64,000 bases of DNA from Eubacteriales bacterium (GTDB taxonomy: Bacteria > Bacillota > Clostridia > Christensenellales > Aristaeellaceae), in the NCBI GenBank assembly GCA_028693055.1, contig JAQUWD010000005.1, forward strand, positions 40,340 through 104,339, written 5' to 3'. Below the pieces are notes generated by a model that was given only the letters and a program-made list of their open reading frames with translations, was not told the DNA's origin and did no database searches. Below, piece by piece: positions 18,316 through 27,857 of this stretch. The stretch's first letter is position 1. Each line of letters opens with the position of its first letter. A program made the position numbers and the translations under genes.

Positions 18316-19833
18316 TTACAGACCGTTGCGCTCGTAGCCGGCGCCATTGCCGCCATTGAACCAGTAGGGTCGATCCGTACGATGATAGAATACCGTGCGC
18401 AATAAATTCGGCTCGCTTTCCAACCGTGCCATCAATAGATCACGCCGAGCAGCATAAGCCGGGTCGTCATACAAATTGGTGTATTCCTCGGGATCCTTCT
18501 CCAAATCATATAGCTCGCGATAAATCTTCGTATCATCCGTAACGTCGAAGCCTACTGCATTTAGGCAAAGCTTCATCCCATCCTGTACGATCGCGACACG
18601 TCCCTCGCAAGAGGATAAAATGGTTTTTCTTCCGCCTTCCTCCACGATTTGCTCCAGCGGTTTCCCGTCGATATGCTCTGGAATTTCTCCGCCGCCCAGC
18701 TGGAGAAGCGTTGGGAATACCTCCGTGCTGCATACAGTTTCGTCGATATCCCGGCGTTCCTTCTGACCGCCGTGGTGCACCATTAGCGGCACGCGAAGCA
18801 CATCGTTATACAACACGCTGTTCTTTCCCCACAAGCTGTGATTGCCCATCATATCGCCATGATCCGCCGAAAAAACAATATCCAGCTCGTCTCCCCAAAT
18901 CGCCTTCGCCTTGGACACAATCTGTTCCACATAGTCGTCGATCTGCACAATATTGGCATAATACCGTTTGCGCCAAGCCCGCCAATAGGCTTCGGAGAAG
19001 TTCTTCTGCGCGCCGTCGGGGGCGTTGCCGCAGCCTTCCGCACCGGGGCCGGTTCCGTAATACGCCATGCGGTTATGCTTGGTTTCGTCCTCCCATTCGT
19101 CCGGACGGAAGCGGCGGGGAATATCGCGGTCCATGTCAATCCGGTCTTCATAGCACACAGGCGCGTCCATCGGGTAATGGGGGCCCGAGAAGCTGACCCA
19201 CATAAAATGGGGTTGATCCGCGCTGCAGCTGTCCAGATATTCTAGCGCCTTGCGTCCTGTCCACGAGTCGGGATGGGTAGACGGTTCGTTGGGATATACG
19301 CCCAGCTCCCCCACCTTCTTATGGGTCATGAAGCGGCTGCGATATTCGGCAAGCAAATTCTGCTTCTCCATCTCAATGGAGTAATCATCGTAATACCACA
19401 GGGAGATGTTCTTATCATCCTGTAAGTCCAGATGATCCATGCCTAACGAGCGGTAGTATTGACGAAAATGCTCATATTCCTGCGTTAAAAAGGGACGTAC
19501 CGCTGGATAGGGGCAAGGGACGAAATGACATTTGCCATGAAGCGACGTTGTATATCCCGCCGCCTTAAGGCAGGTAAACAGGTTGGGAAGCTCTCTTGGG
19601 AGAGTCGCTCCGTAATTATTGCTGATGCAGCCGTTGCGATGAGGCGTTAGACCGGTCATCCATGTGCAGCGCGCCGGTAAGCATACCGGGCTTGCAGAAT
19701 ATGCCTGCGTATACACATCAGAGCACTCCATCAGCCCGTGCAGCCCCGGCAGCTCATAAGGCATATCTTTTCGATAAACCGTATCCAAATGCTGCTCGTC
19801 GGTAGTGATGAACAGAATGGCATGTTTTTTCAT
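18316..19833 (-). CDS. sulfatase (arylsulfatase family, Cys-type)
   Basis: Sulfatase signature SASPVCLPARCTWMTGLTPHRNG (CxPxR) and FSADHGDMMGNHSLWGKN; SD AAGGAG before ATG 19831-19833. Confidence 0.93.
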   Translation of the reverse strand: MKKHAILFITTDEQHLDTVYRKDMPYELPGLHGLMECSDVYTQAYSASPVCLPARCTWMTGLTPHRNGCISNNYGATLPRELPNLFTCLKAAGYTTSLHGKCHFVPCPYPAVRPFLTQEYEHFRQYYRSLGMDHLDLQDDKNISLWYYDDYSIEMEKQNLLAEYRSRFMTHKKVGELGVYPNEPSTHPDSWTGRKALEYLDSCSADQPHFMWVSFSGPHYPMDAPVCYEDRIDMDRDIPRRFRPDEWEDETKHNRMAYYGTGPGAEGCGNAPDGAQKNFSEAYWRAWRKRYYANIVQIDDYVEQIVSKAKAIWGDELDIVFSADHGDMMGNHSLWGKNSVLYNDVLRVPLMVHHGGQKERRDIDETVCSTEVFPTLLQLGGGEIPEHIDGKPLEQIVEEGGRKTILSSCEGRVAIVQDGMKLCLNAVGFDVTDDTKIYRELYDLEKDPEEYTNLYDDPAYAARRDLLMARLESEPNLLRTVFYHRTDRPYWFNGGNGAGYERNGL

Positions 19834-19943
19834 GGAAATCTCCTTCATTGAGTATCGGTAGGCTTGAAAAATAAGGGAGATGGCTCACAGTCCGCTGCGA
19901 AGCTTGATTCCGCACGTTATGAGTCATCCCCCTCTTGGTATGG

Positions 19944-21503
19944 CTATTCCTCTAGCCCGATGGTCATATAGCGCTCATACGCAGCCTGCGTCGCAGCAAT
20001 CGCATCCTCAAGGCCCATAGACTCTACCGTCTTCACATAGCTGTCCCAGTTGCTCAACGGCTCAGTTCCGATGATAAATTTCAGTACCATCTCATCCACA
20101 TAGATGTCTATGTCGGTCATAACGGAGGTGCGGGTTTCGGATTCCTCCTCCGTCAGGCTCACATCCGGCAGGTACAGCGCGCTGTCCAGCAGCGGATCAT
20201 CGTCGTACTCCATACGGATTGCGTTAGCCTCCGGGTTTTTCAGCAGATTGGCATGGCATACGGTGTCGGGCGGGGTTATGGTCGCCATGTTATGCATCTT
20301 AAAGTAGTAATTCAAGCCTTCTTGCGAGATTCCCTTATAGTCCCACATGACAGGTAAATACTGCTTTTGATTGTCAACAACCTGGTAATTCTGGCCCTCC
20401 ACGCCCCAGTTCGCAAGGGTGGAGCCGGCGTCGGTATACATGAAGTTGAGCCATTTGACCGCCAGTTCAACCTGCTTACAGCTGCCGCTGACCGCTATAT
20501 TGCCAAAGTCAAGCGATTTATTTACCAAGCTGTTTTTGTAAGAATCCCAATGCAGGAACTGATCCTTGGTCTGGCGGGGATACGGTGTGGACACCACAGT
20601 ATAGCCCTCAGCCTTGCCGAAATTGAACGCGGCTACAACGGGCTTATTATAGGTGCCGATATCGCCTACAGAGAATAGCGTATCGTTGTTGCTGGCGCTG
20701 ACAAAGTCGTTGGAAATATATCCCTTTTCATACCAACCATGCATCAGCTCCAAATACTGCCGGAAGCCTTCCTGTACTTGACCATATTTTACAACGCCGT
20801 CCTCCTGATAGAAGTCCTGACGAACGTTATACGCACCGATGAATTTCTCATCATAGCCGGTTGCTTCCAGCATGAAGGGGGTAATTCCAGCTGCCAGCAT
20901 CTTGCTAAACAGGCTGTCCCAATCGTCGATGGTAGCGGGCACTTCGGCTACGCCCAATTGGTCTAAGGTTTCTTTTTTCAGCACCAGTCGCATCCACGAC
21001 GGGTTTGGTGCGGTCATGATGCGATACACGCTGCTGATGATGCCGTTACTGTTCACAGCGTCACGCCATACAGCGTCACTCTGGGTAATCAGCTTCCAGT
21101 AATCGGGAGCATATTCCTCCAGATAGGGAGCAATGTCAATATAATAACCGTCCAGCACCGCCTGATAGGAGCCGCTGGGATAGTAGTTAGAGCACATGAT
21201 GACGTCGGGCATATCGCCGGATACCATCAGCATGTTCAGGGTTTCCTTCGCGGCGGACCATGCGGGCTGCACAAACTCCACATGTACGCCGGTCATTTGT
21301 TCTAGCGCTTGAAAGTAGGGCGTTTCATTCCAATCACTGATATAGTCCTGCAAATTAGGCTCAATCGGCAGGAAAACCGTTAGGGTAGCCGGTTCGTCGG
21401 TGATCTTCAGAGATGCTTCAGCGGTTTCTTCAGCCGAAGCCGTGAGCGCAAGCATATTGAAGCACAACGCAAGCGCCAGTACCAGAGTCAGAAAACGTTT
21501 CAT
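19944..21503 (-). CDS. extracellular solute-binding protein of Lpl-type sugar ABC transporter
   Basis: Signal peptide MKRFLTLVLALALCFNMLALTASAEE; solute-binding layout; followed in genome order by two permeases. Confidence 0.87.
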   Translation of the reverse strand: MKRFLTLVLALALCFNMLALTASAEETAEASLKITDEPATLTVFLPIEPNLQDYISDWNETPYFQALEQMTGVHVEFVQPAWSAAKETLNMLMVSGDMPDVIMCSNYYPSGSYQAVLDGYYIDIAPYLEEYAPDYWKLITQSDAVWRDAVNSNGIISSVYRIMTAPNPSWMRLVLKKETLDQLGVAEVPATIDDWDSLFSKMLAAGITPFMLEATGYDEKFIGAYNVRQDFYQEDGVVKYGQVQEGFRQYLELMHGWYEKGYISNDFVSASNNDTLFSVGDIGTYNKPVVAAFNFGKAEGYTVVSTPYPRQTKDQFLHWDSYKNSLVNKSLDFGNIAVSGSCKQVELAVKWLNFMYTDAGSTLANWGVEGQNYQVVDNQKQYLPVMWDYKGISQEGLNYYFKMHNMATITPPDTVCHANLLKNPEANAIRMEYDDDPLLDSALYLPDVSLTEEESETRTSVMTDIDIYVDEMVLKFIIGTEPLSNWDSYVKTVESMGLEDAIAATQAAYERYMTIGLEE

Positions 21504-21553
21504 AGGGATACCTCCTTTTTTTATCAGCACCGGCGCTAACGCCGGAAAGCTTC

Positions 21554-22426
21554 TTACCCCTTCACAGAACCCAGCATGATTCCCTTGACGAAAAATTTTT
21601 GCACAAAGGGATATACGCACAGGATGGGCACGACTGCAACGATAATAACGGCATACTTGGTCAATTCCTTCAAATAGATGGCGTTTGCGTCCTCTGTGGT
21701 GCCGCCCGCCGCATCATAAAGCAGAATATCCCGCACAAACATCTGTAGCGGATATTTGCTTGTATCCTGCAAATAGATCATGGAAGTAAACCACGCATTC
21801 CAATGCTCCACCGCGTAAAACAGCAGTATCACCGCCATAGTGGCCTTACACACAGGAATATAAATCTGGCAGAGAATACGAAAATCGCTTGCGCCATCAA
21901 GATAAGCGGATTCCTGCAGCTCCTGCGGCACCCCTGCGAATGCGGTTCGCATGACAATGAGGTTCCAAGTGTTCACGGCTGTCGGCAGCAAAATCGCCCA
22001 GCGGCTGTCAAGCAGCCCAAGCGCCTTTACCTGCATAAACACAGGGATGATGCCCACGCTAAAATACATGGTAAAAACAAACAGAAAGACAAACAGCTTG
22101 CGAAACGGCCAGCCGGTACGCGCCAGCGCATAAGCCCCCAGAGACGTAAGCACGATGTTGAGCGCCGTACCCACAAATACATAGAATAGCGTGTTCAGAT
22201 ACCCAATGCCGATATTGGGGTTGTTAAACACGGTAGCATAGCCCTTAATGGAATATCCATCCGGCCAAAATAACAGTCCGCGATGACGGATCAGCTGAAT
22301 GGGATCGCTAAACGACGCAGCCAGCACGTGAATCATCGGATAAGCGCATATCAAAGCAAAGCACGTAATTAGGAAATAATTCAGCCAAGTAAGGCAGCGT
22401 CTGCCAAAATCGCGTTGTTCAATCAT
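21554..22426 (-). CDS. carbohydrate ABC transporter permease (LplC/YtcP-like)
   Basis: Multi-TM; EAA-type loop ELQESAYLDGASDFRILCQIYIPVCKA; C-term FVKGIMLGSVKG. Confidence 0.92.
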   Translation of the reverse strand: MIEQRDFGRRCLTWLNYFLITCFALICAYPMIHVLAASFSDPIQLIRHRGLLFWPDGYSIKGYATVFNNPNIGIGYLNTLFYVFVGTALNIVLTSLGAYALARTGWPFRKLFVFLFVFTMYFSVGIIPVFMQVKALGLLDSRWAILLPTAVNTWNLIVMRTAFAGVPQELQESAYLDGASDFRILCQIYIPVCKATMAVILLFYAVEHWNAWFTSMIYLQDTSKYPLQMFVRDILLYDAAGGTTEDANAIYLKELTKYAVIIVAVVPILCVYPFVQKFFVKGIMLGSVKG

Positions 22427-22441
22427 AACGTTTTCTCCTCC

Positions 22442-23389
22442 TTACCACAGGCTGGTTTCGGTCACTCGACGGCTAAAGGCATTCGCGCCGATTAGTATGG
22501 TCAGGTTAATAATGGAATTAAACAATCCCACCGCAGCGCCATAGCTGTAATCCCGTTCCATAAGGCCGCGCCTATACACATAGCTGGAAATAACATCCGA
22601 CGTTTCATAAATAGCGGGCGAGTACAGCAGAATGATCTTTTCATAACCCATGACCATCATATTTCCTACCCGCATAATAAGCTGAATCACAATGACCGGT
22701 AAAATAGCCGGAATATTTACGTGAATAATCCGCTGAATGCGCCCCGCGCCATCGATGGTAGCCGCCTCATGCAAGGAGGGATCCACACCCGACAGCGTAG
22801 CTAAATAGATGATGGTTCCCCAGCCCATATGCTGCCACATGTCGGAAGCCACAAAGATGGTTCGAAAATTGTTTGGAGACGCTAGCAGGTTGCTGCGTTC
22901 CACTCCGAACAAGGCCAGAATATCTCCAAAAATCGAGGTAGACTCGCAAAATTCCGTAAGCAAACCGCAAACCACAACCACTGATATGAAATGAGGCATA
23001 TAGGTGACCGTTTGAATGAGGTTTTTGTATTTGTTTTCCATCATTTGGTTAATCATTAACGCAAAAATAATGGAGCCTGTAAAGGAAAACAAAATCTGGT
23101 ACAAATTCAACAGCAACGTGTTGCGAATGACCCGCCATGCGTATACGCCGGTTAAAAAATCGGTAAAATGCTTGAACCCGACAAATTTGCTGCCCTCTAT
23201 TCCCTTCATCGGTTTATAGTCCATAAAAGCAATCACTGAATAGTACATCGTGGCGTAATGAAAAATCAGGTAGTACGCCACAACCGGGATTAGCATAAAA
23301 TAAATGTACCGATGCTTGACCATGGATTTCCACAAGGTCCCGGCTCGAGTAGCGGGTTTAGCTGTCGTAAGGCTCGTCATGGAGCTCAC
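22442..23389 (-). CDS. sugar ABC transporter permease (LplB/YteP-like)
   Basis: Multi-TM; LHEAATIDGAGRIQRIIHVNIPAILPV. Confidence 0.92.
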   Translation of the reverse strand: MSSMTSLTTAKPATRAGTLWKSMVKHRYIYFMLIPVVAYYLIFHYATMYYSVIAFMDYKPMKGIEGSKFVGFKHFTDFLTGVYAWRVIRNTLLLNLYQILFSFTGSIIFALMINQMMENKYKNLIQTVTYMPHFISVVVVCGLLTEFCESTSIFGDILALFGVERSNLLASPNNFRTIFVASDMWQHMGWGTIIYLATLSGVDPSLHEAATIDGAGRIQRIIHVNIPAILPVIVIQLIMRVGNMMVMGYEKIILLYSPAIYETSDVISSYVYRRGLMERDYSYGAAVGLFNSIINLTILIGANAFSRRVTETSLW

Positions 23390-23407
23390 CTCCGTTTGTT
23401 TGGTTCT

Positions 23408-23436
23408 AGCATAAATGTTGATGTCTTATCTGGCAA
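23408..23436 (-). promoter_or_regulatory. putative promoter of the ABC importer/sulfatase operon
   Basis: Minus strand TTGCCA-17 bp-TATGCT. Confidence 0.55.
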
Positions 23437-23453
23437 TATGTCATTAAGTTTTG

Positions 23454-23494
23454 ACTATGCCAAAAAGCAATCGTCACAGATACTATGCCAAAAA
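23454..23494 (-). promoter_or_regulatory. twin 13-bp direct repeats (putative AraC/YesN binding sites)
   Basis: ACTATGCCAAAAA at 23454-23466 and 23482-23494, 28 bp start to start, ending 18 bp upstream of the -35. Confidence 0.55.
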
Positions 23495-23521
23495 AATCGC
23501 TATGCGAAAAACGCACAGCGA
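23490..23521 (-). terminator. Rho-independent terminator of the YesN-like regulator
   Basis: Minus strand TCGCTGTGCG-TTTTT-CGCATAGCGA followed by TTTTTTT. Confidence 0.75.
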
Positions 23522-23551
23522 CGTGAAAATCCAAATAATATAAGCCTTTGC

Positions 23552-25795
23552 TTAGGGCTCTAGGCCATGCGGACGGTTGAGGGAGCGGTACTCGCTGGGA
23601 GTCATTCCCTCCGCCTCGCGAAATTTTCGCGTAAAGCTGGCAATGTCCATATAACCTGCCCGCGTGACCACGTCTTTAATTTTTTCGTCCGTATGGGCAA
23701 GCTCCTGCTTCACATACGCCAGTCTGTAGGAAGAGACCAGCTGCATAAAGCCATAGCCCGTTTCCATCCGTAGGCAGCGATTGATATAGGTACCCGAGTA
23801 CTCCACCAGCTCAGACAAGCGGGCCAAGGAAAAATCAGGCTCAAAGCAATGCTCCCGCAATGTGTTTAGGATAAGCTGCTGCTGACTGGAACGGCCTGTG
23901 TCGCGGCGCTTCTCCACCGCTTGACAGTTGGAAACGGTAAGCCGCTTCATCATCTCCTCAAAGGCTTGCTCGCCGGCAAAAAGGGTGATGGATTTATACT
24001 CCTCGCGAAAAGCGTGCACTACCTCCGGCTCGCATACCGCCATTGTGCGCGAAAACAATTCAAAGCGCATATAGCTGGCATTGAGCATGCTGACCAGCTC
24101 GTGGCGCAGCCGGGTGAGCAAGGTATCCAAAACCTCTAACGCCGTGCGCTGATCAACGCTATGCACAGCCTGTAGGTACAGCCCCGCCTCGTCCCCGCCC
24201 CGAAGCAGCCAGTTTTCGTTTCGTCCACAGGCTGGCTTCTCCGGCTCGTAAAGGCAAACGCCCGGCCGATTTTGAGAGCCGCTGTGATTCTTTAACGCAA
24301 TGTAGGCTTCCAAATAGGAACGCGGCACGCTTTTTAACTCGTTCACAATGCTTCCCGCGCCAATCCCCGACATCGTTATGTTCATTTGACACAGTAGACG
24401 CATCAGATGCTCGCCATGCTCCAAGCGCGCATCGCGATTGGTATGGCAGACGATAAGCATCGCAAAAAAGCGTTCGTCCTCCACATAAACGCCGTGAGCG
24501 TCCGCCCCTTCCAACACTAGCTCTTCCAACGCATGCGCATTCTTCAACGAATCCACATCGGCCGTTATCAGCAACGCATACATGGGCTGCCCAGCGAGAG
24601 GGATTTCGGGCAGCGCGTAGTTCAGCTGAGCCAAATCATGGTCGCTCAAGCTTCCGCGGATTACCCGCAGCAATAGCTGATCCCGTACAAACGGACGCTG
24701 CATAGCCAGCTGCTCCTGAAGCTCGTCTCTTTCCTGATGGATGTTGTTCAGGTATCTGCCAATGCGGTCATACTCAGAAAAAGACCCGTCTGCGTCAGCC
24801 TCATTTTCCGCGATGGTATGCAGCAGCTTCCCCACAGGCCGATAAAAGTTACGCGCCATGAACAGCGCCACAATGAGAACCACCAGCACCAGCATTCCGA
24901 CAATCAGCATGGTACGCATTTGCAGCTGTTCCATACCGCCATAAAGGGAGGTCAGCCGAAGCGCCGCTATCAGATTGATGCCGAACAAGTCCGTTTTGTA
25001 GCGCAGCGCTTGATACTCTTCACCAGCCAGCATCACCGTTGTCAGGTTATTGATGCCGCATTGCTGCACCGCTACGTTTTCCTTCTCATTCATTTTCAAG
25101 CTCTGCCGCTGTCCCAAAAGATCATAGGAGGGCGAGTAAATCTGTAGACAAACAGGCTCCGTACCCAAGTACTCCGTTATGGTGTCCAATAATTGTTCCG
25201 TATCAATCAGGCAGACAAACGTACCCTGACGGCCAGTGCTTGCCTGAAATACCGGCAAAGCCAGCGACATCATGCCAGAGCCTGCCGTACCGTCATGCAC
25301 CAATGGCCAAAAGGTCAAGGATATGGTTTTATTCAAATGAGAAAAAAACGCCGAGCGATCCAAATCCACCGCTTTGCCCAATTCCGACTGAAAGGCTGCG
25401 TATTCCATTAAACCGTCCGCAGAATAAATCATCGTATCGCCCATGCGGTAAAAAATCATCCGTGTTTTGATTCGGCTGTTTTCCTGAGCGTTGGTCAGAT
25501 AGCTGCTCATCACAGAGGTGAGCGTGTCAGAATCCTTCCCGGCACGGTCCAGCAGGGCTGTCATTTGCTGATTGGCGGTAAAAATACCCACCGTGGATTG
25601 CATCTCCTGCACCAGCGTATCGACATGCGCAGCCGATTGCGCCATCGCTCTCCGGAAGGATTCCTGCGCTTTGTTTTGGTACTCGTTCATGGTTACGAGG
25701 TACACCATTACCGCCAACAGGGTGAGCGGAACAACAGCAATACAGATGCAAGATATTAAAAAGTGTCGGTATAAACGCTTGCTTTTGGAACGCAT
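23552..25795 (-). CDS. YesN-like transcriptional regulator: extracellular sensor domain plus AraC-type HTH
   Basis: Two TM segments flanking an extracytoplasmic domain; C-terminal RAGYMDIASFTRKFREAEGMTPSEYRSL AraC HTH. Confidence 0.93.
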   Translation of the reverse strand: MRSKSKRLYRHFLISCICIAVVPLTLLAVMVYLVTMNEYQNKAQESFRRAMAQSAAHVDTLVQEMQSTVGIFTANQQMTALLDRAGKDSDTLTSVMSSYLTNAQENSRIKTRMIFYRMGDTMIYSADGLMEYAAFQSELGKAVDLDRSAFFSHLNKTISLTFWPLVHDGTAGSGMMSLALPVFQASTGRQGTFVCLIDTEQLLDTITEYLGTEPVCLQIYSPSYDLLGQRQSLKMNEKENVAVQQCGINNLTTVMLAGEEYQALRYKTDLFGINLIAALRLTSLYGGMEQLQMRTMLIVGMLVLVVLIVALFMARNFYRPVGKLLHTIAENEADADGSFSEYDRIGRYLNNIHQERDELQEQLAMQRPFVRDQLLLRVIRGSLSDHDLAQLNYALPEIPLAGQPMYALLITADVDSLKNAHALEELVLEGADAHGVYVEDERFFAMLIVCHTNRDARLEHGEHLMRLLCQMNITMSGIGAGSIVNELKSVPRSYLEAYIALKNHSGSQNRPGVCLYEPEKPACGRNENWLLRGGDEAGLYLQAVHSVDQRTALEVLDTLLTRLRHELVSMLNASYMRFELFSRTMAVCEPEVVHAFREEYKSITLFAGEQAFEEMMKRLTVSNCQAVEKRRDTGRSSQQQLILNTLREHCFEPDFSLARLSELVEYSGTYINRCLRMETGYGFMQLVSSYRLAYVKQELAHTDEKIKDVVTRAGYMDIASFTRKFREAEGMTPSEYRSLNRPHGLEP

Positions 25796-25999
25796 GACAT
25801 CCTCGCCTTCTCGTTACATTTGACGGAAACGGATCACCGCCTTTACCCATAGAGTGAAGACCCTTCCATAAAGAAGCAAGGGAAGAAAGATAATTACAAA
25901 GCTTCTAAGCAGCTTCATTGATGATTTGTTCGAGGGAAGATTTTCACCGTATCCCTTTTGGCTGTTCGCGTTATCGCAAACGCATACGCCCCCTGCCTG

Positions 26000-27592
26000 T
26001 CAGCGTGCGCTAGTCCTGCCGTGTTTTCGCGCGATCAACCAACACGCGCCCGCAAGCGTAGCCGCGCCCAGCGCTAGCCACGCCCACCCCAGCGGAAATT
26101 CGTCGCCCGTCTTGGGCGGCACCGCCAGCGTCGCGCCCACACGGATCGTCATGCGCGCACGGAAAGGGGTGGGAGAGGCGTTATCCTGCACATACACATA
26201 AGCGGTGGTGTCATCATGCGGTTTGCCCGACCGCGTGCCAGTAATCACGCCCGCCGTAGTGATGTTCAGCCACGCGGGCGCATCCGCCCCCAGAGAATAA
26301 ACGTAGCCCGGCGTGCCGCCGCTGGCGCCGCCGCTTACGTCAATGGCCTTTACGGAGTCACCCAGCTGCCCCGCTGGCAAATCATATGCATCGTTGTGCG
26401 CAAATGTCAGCGTCGAGCCGCCTGGAAAAACCTCCAAATAGGTTTCCGACGTGCTAAGCTCATAGGGTATGGAAACGCCGTTGTTGTACGCCGCGCTGGT
26501 CGACGAACGCCAGCGGTAGCCGTTCGTATAGGTGAACGCCCTAGGCTCAAATTGCAGCGAGCCGCGCGTCCCCGTAGTGGCTAGCGTTCGGGCGATTAAG
26601 CTGCAGTCGGTAAGCGTCAGCCCCATCGTGCGCATCCCGTAGCTTACGCCCTTTGTGCCACCGATGGCGGTCACGGTCGCGTTTGTAATCACAATGGGAT
26701 CCGCCATGGAGTTAAAGCCAAAGCTACCGCCGTTAGAGACCCCCACTGTCCCGCCGGTGGCGGTTACGGTCGCGCCGCCGTTGATTTCAATCCCGCCGCC
26801 GACGATGCCATGGCTAGAATCCGAAGTAGTATCTCCGCTTGTTACGTCCAGCGTGCCGGGACCGATAATGGTAAGATTTTTACTGCAGGAGATGCCATAG
26901 CGATTCAGGGCAGAGACGCCCACGCTGGTCACCGTGTTCTTGCCCGATAGCCGGATGATTAGCGGAGGGATGCTACTGATCCCATGCGTCGCGTCATAGG
27001 GGTTCGCAACACTAGAAATGATATGAGTGTTCGTGAGCGTTAGCGCACTGTCCACACCTTGGTAACCCAAAGTCACACCGTTTTGCGCCTGCACGGTCAC
27101 ACCGTTTAGCGTCACTTTGCCGCCCTGAAGCATCTCGACGCCGATGTACCGCGCCTCTAGACGCACGCTGCTATCCGCACCAATCAAGCCGCTGCCAATT
27201 TGCACGTCCGTAACCTCACCCGAGCTCATACCAGTGCGACTCACTTGGATGCAGCTTTGACTCACGTTAGGATCCTTTATGGATACCACGCTGGGCGTTG
27301 CGCTGCTATTAATGAGCTGGAACGACGTCACCTTCGCATCCTGCCCAACACGCAGCTGTAGGTTGGTCAGCGAGTGCCCGTTCAGGTCGATGATGATGTT
27401 CTTCCTCACATAGACAATTGACCAGATATTGGCGCTATAATTTTCGCTGAGCTTGAGCGTCTCGCCCTCGTTCATCCCGTTGATAAGCTTACGCAGAGCG
27501 TTCTCGTCCCCATCTGCCAGCGCCGCCGTAGGCAGCAAGCACATAAGTAGCGCACAGCATGCCAGAATTGATAATAAACGTTGCATTTTCAT
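26000..27592 (-). CDS. secreted, cell-wall-sorted surface protein (beta-helix-like, LPXTG-like signal)
   Basis: Signal peptide MKMQRLLSILACCALLMCLLPTAALA; C-terminal VPPKTGDEFPLGWAWLALGAATLAGACWLIARKHGRTSAR (PPKTGD + TM + basic tail). Confidence 0.85.
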   Translation of the reverse strand: MKMQRLLSILACCALLMCLLPTAALADGDENALRKLINGMNEGETLKLSENYSANIWSIVYVRKNIIIDLNGHSLTNLQLRVGQDAKVTSFQLINSSATPSVVSIKDPNVSQSCIQVSRTGMSSGEVTDVQIGSGLIGADSSVRLEARYIGVEMLQGGKVTLNGVTVQAQNGVTLGYQGVDSALTLTNTHIISSVANPYDATHGISSIPPLIIRLSGKNTVTSVGVSALNRYGISCSKNLTIIGPGTLDVTSGDTTSDSSHGIVGGGIEINGGATVTATGGTVGVSNGGSFGFNSMADPIVITNATVTAIGGTKGVSYGMRTMGLTLTDCSLIARTLATTGTRGSLQFEPRAFTYTNGYRWRSSTSAAYNNGVSIPYELSTSETYLEVFPGGSTLTFAHNDAYDLPAGQLGDSVKAIDVSGGASGGTPGYVYSLGADAPAWLNITTAGVITGTRSGKPHDDTTAYVYVQDNASPTPFRARMTIRVGATLAVPPKTGDEFPLGWAWLALGAATLAGACWLIARKHGRTSAR

Positions 27593-27812
27593 TTCCAGAT
27601 TCTCCCTTTCCACCGCGTCTCGCTCGGCATGCCTCGCGCTTGCCGGACGGCGCGTTCCGTTCGCCCAGTGGAGTTGCATACAGGAAGCCTACGTTATCTC
27701 TTACTAATCATATCGATCGCACGATGGAAAGTCAAGTATCGTTTAGATAGATTTACCATAGAGAAGGCAGGCACTTACGAGATTTCTATTCAGCGCTTTC
27801 TCCTTTTTTAGC

Positions 27813-27857
27813 AACAACACGACGCGGACCCGTCATGATCCGCGTCGTGCTGTTGTT
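27813..27857. repeat. long inverted repeat (terminator-like, no clear U-tract)
   Basis: AACAACACGACGCGGA-cccgtcatga-TCCGCGTCGTGCTGTTGTT at the 3' end of the giant surface protein gene. Confidence 0.6.

Noticed and set aside
27813-27857. Considered as a strong terminator for the 1915-aa protein gene
   Set aside because: Long stem is real, but the minus strand lacks a U-tract after it, so only reported as an inverted repeat
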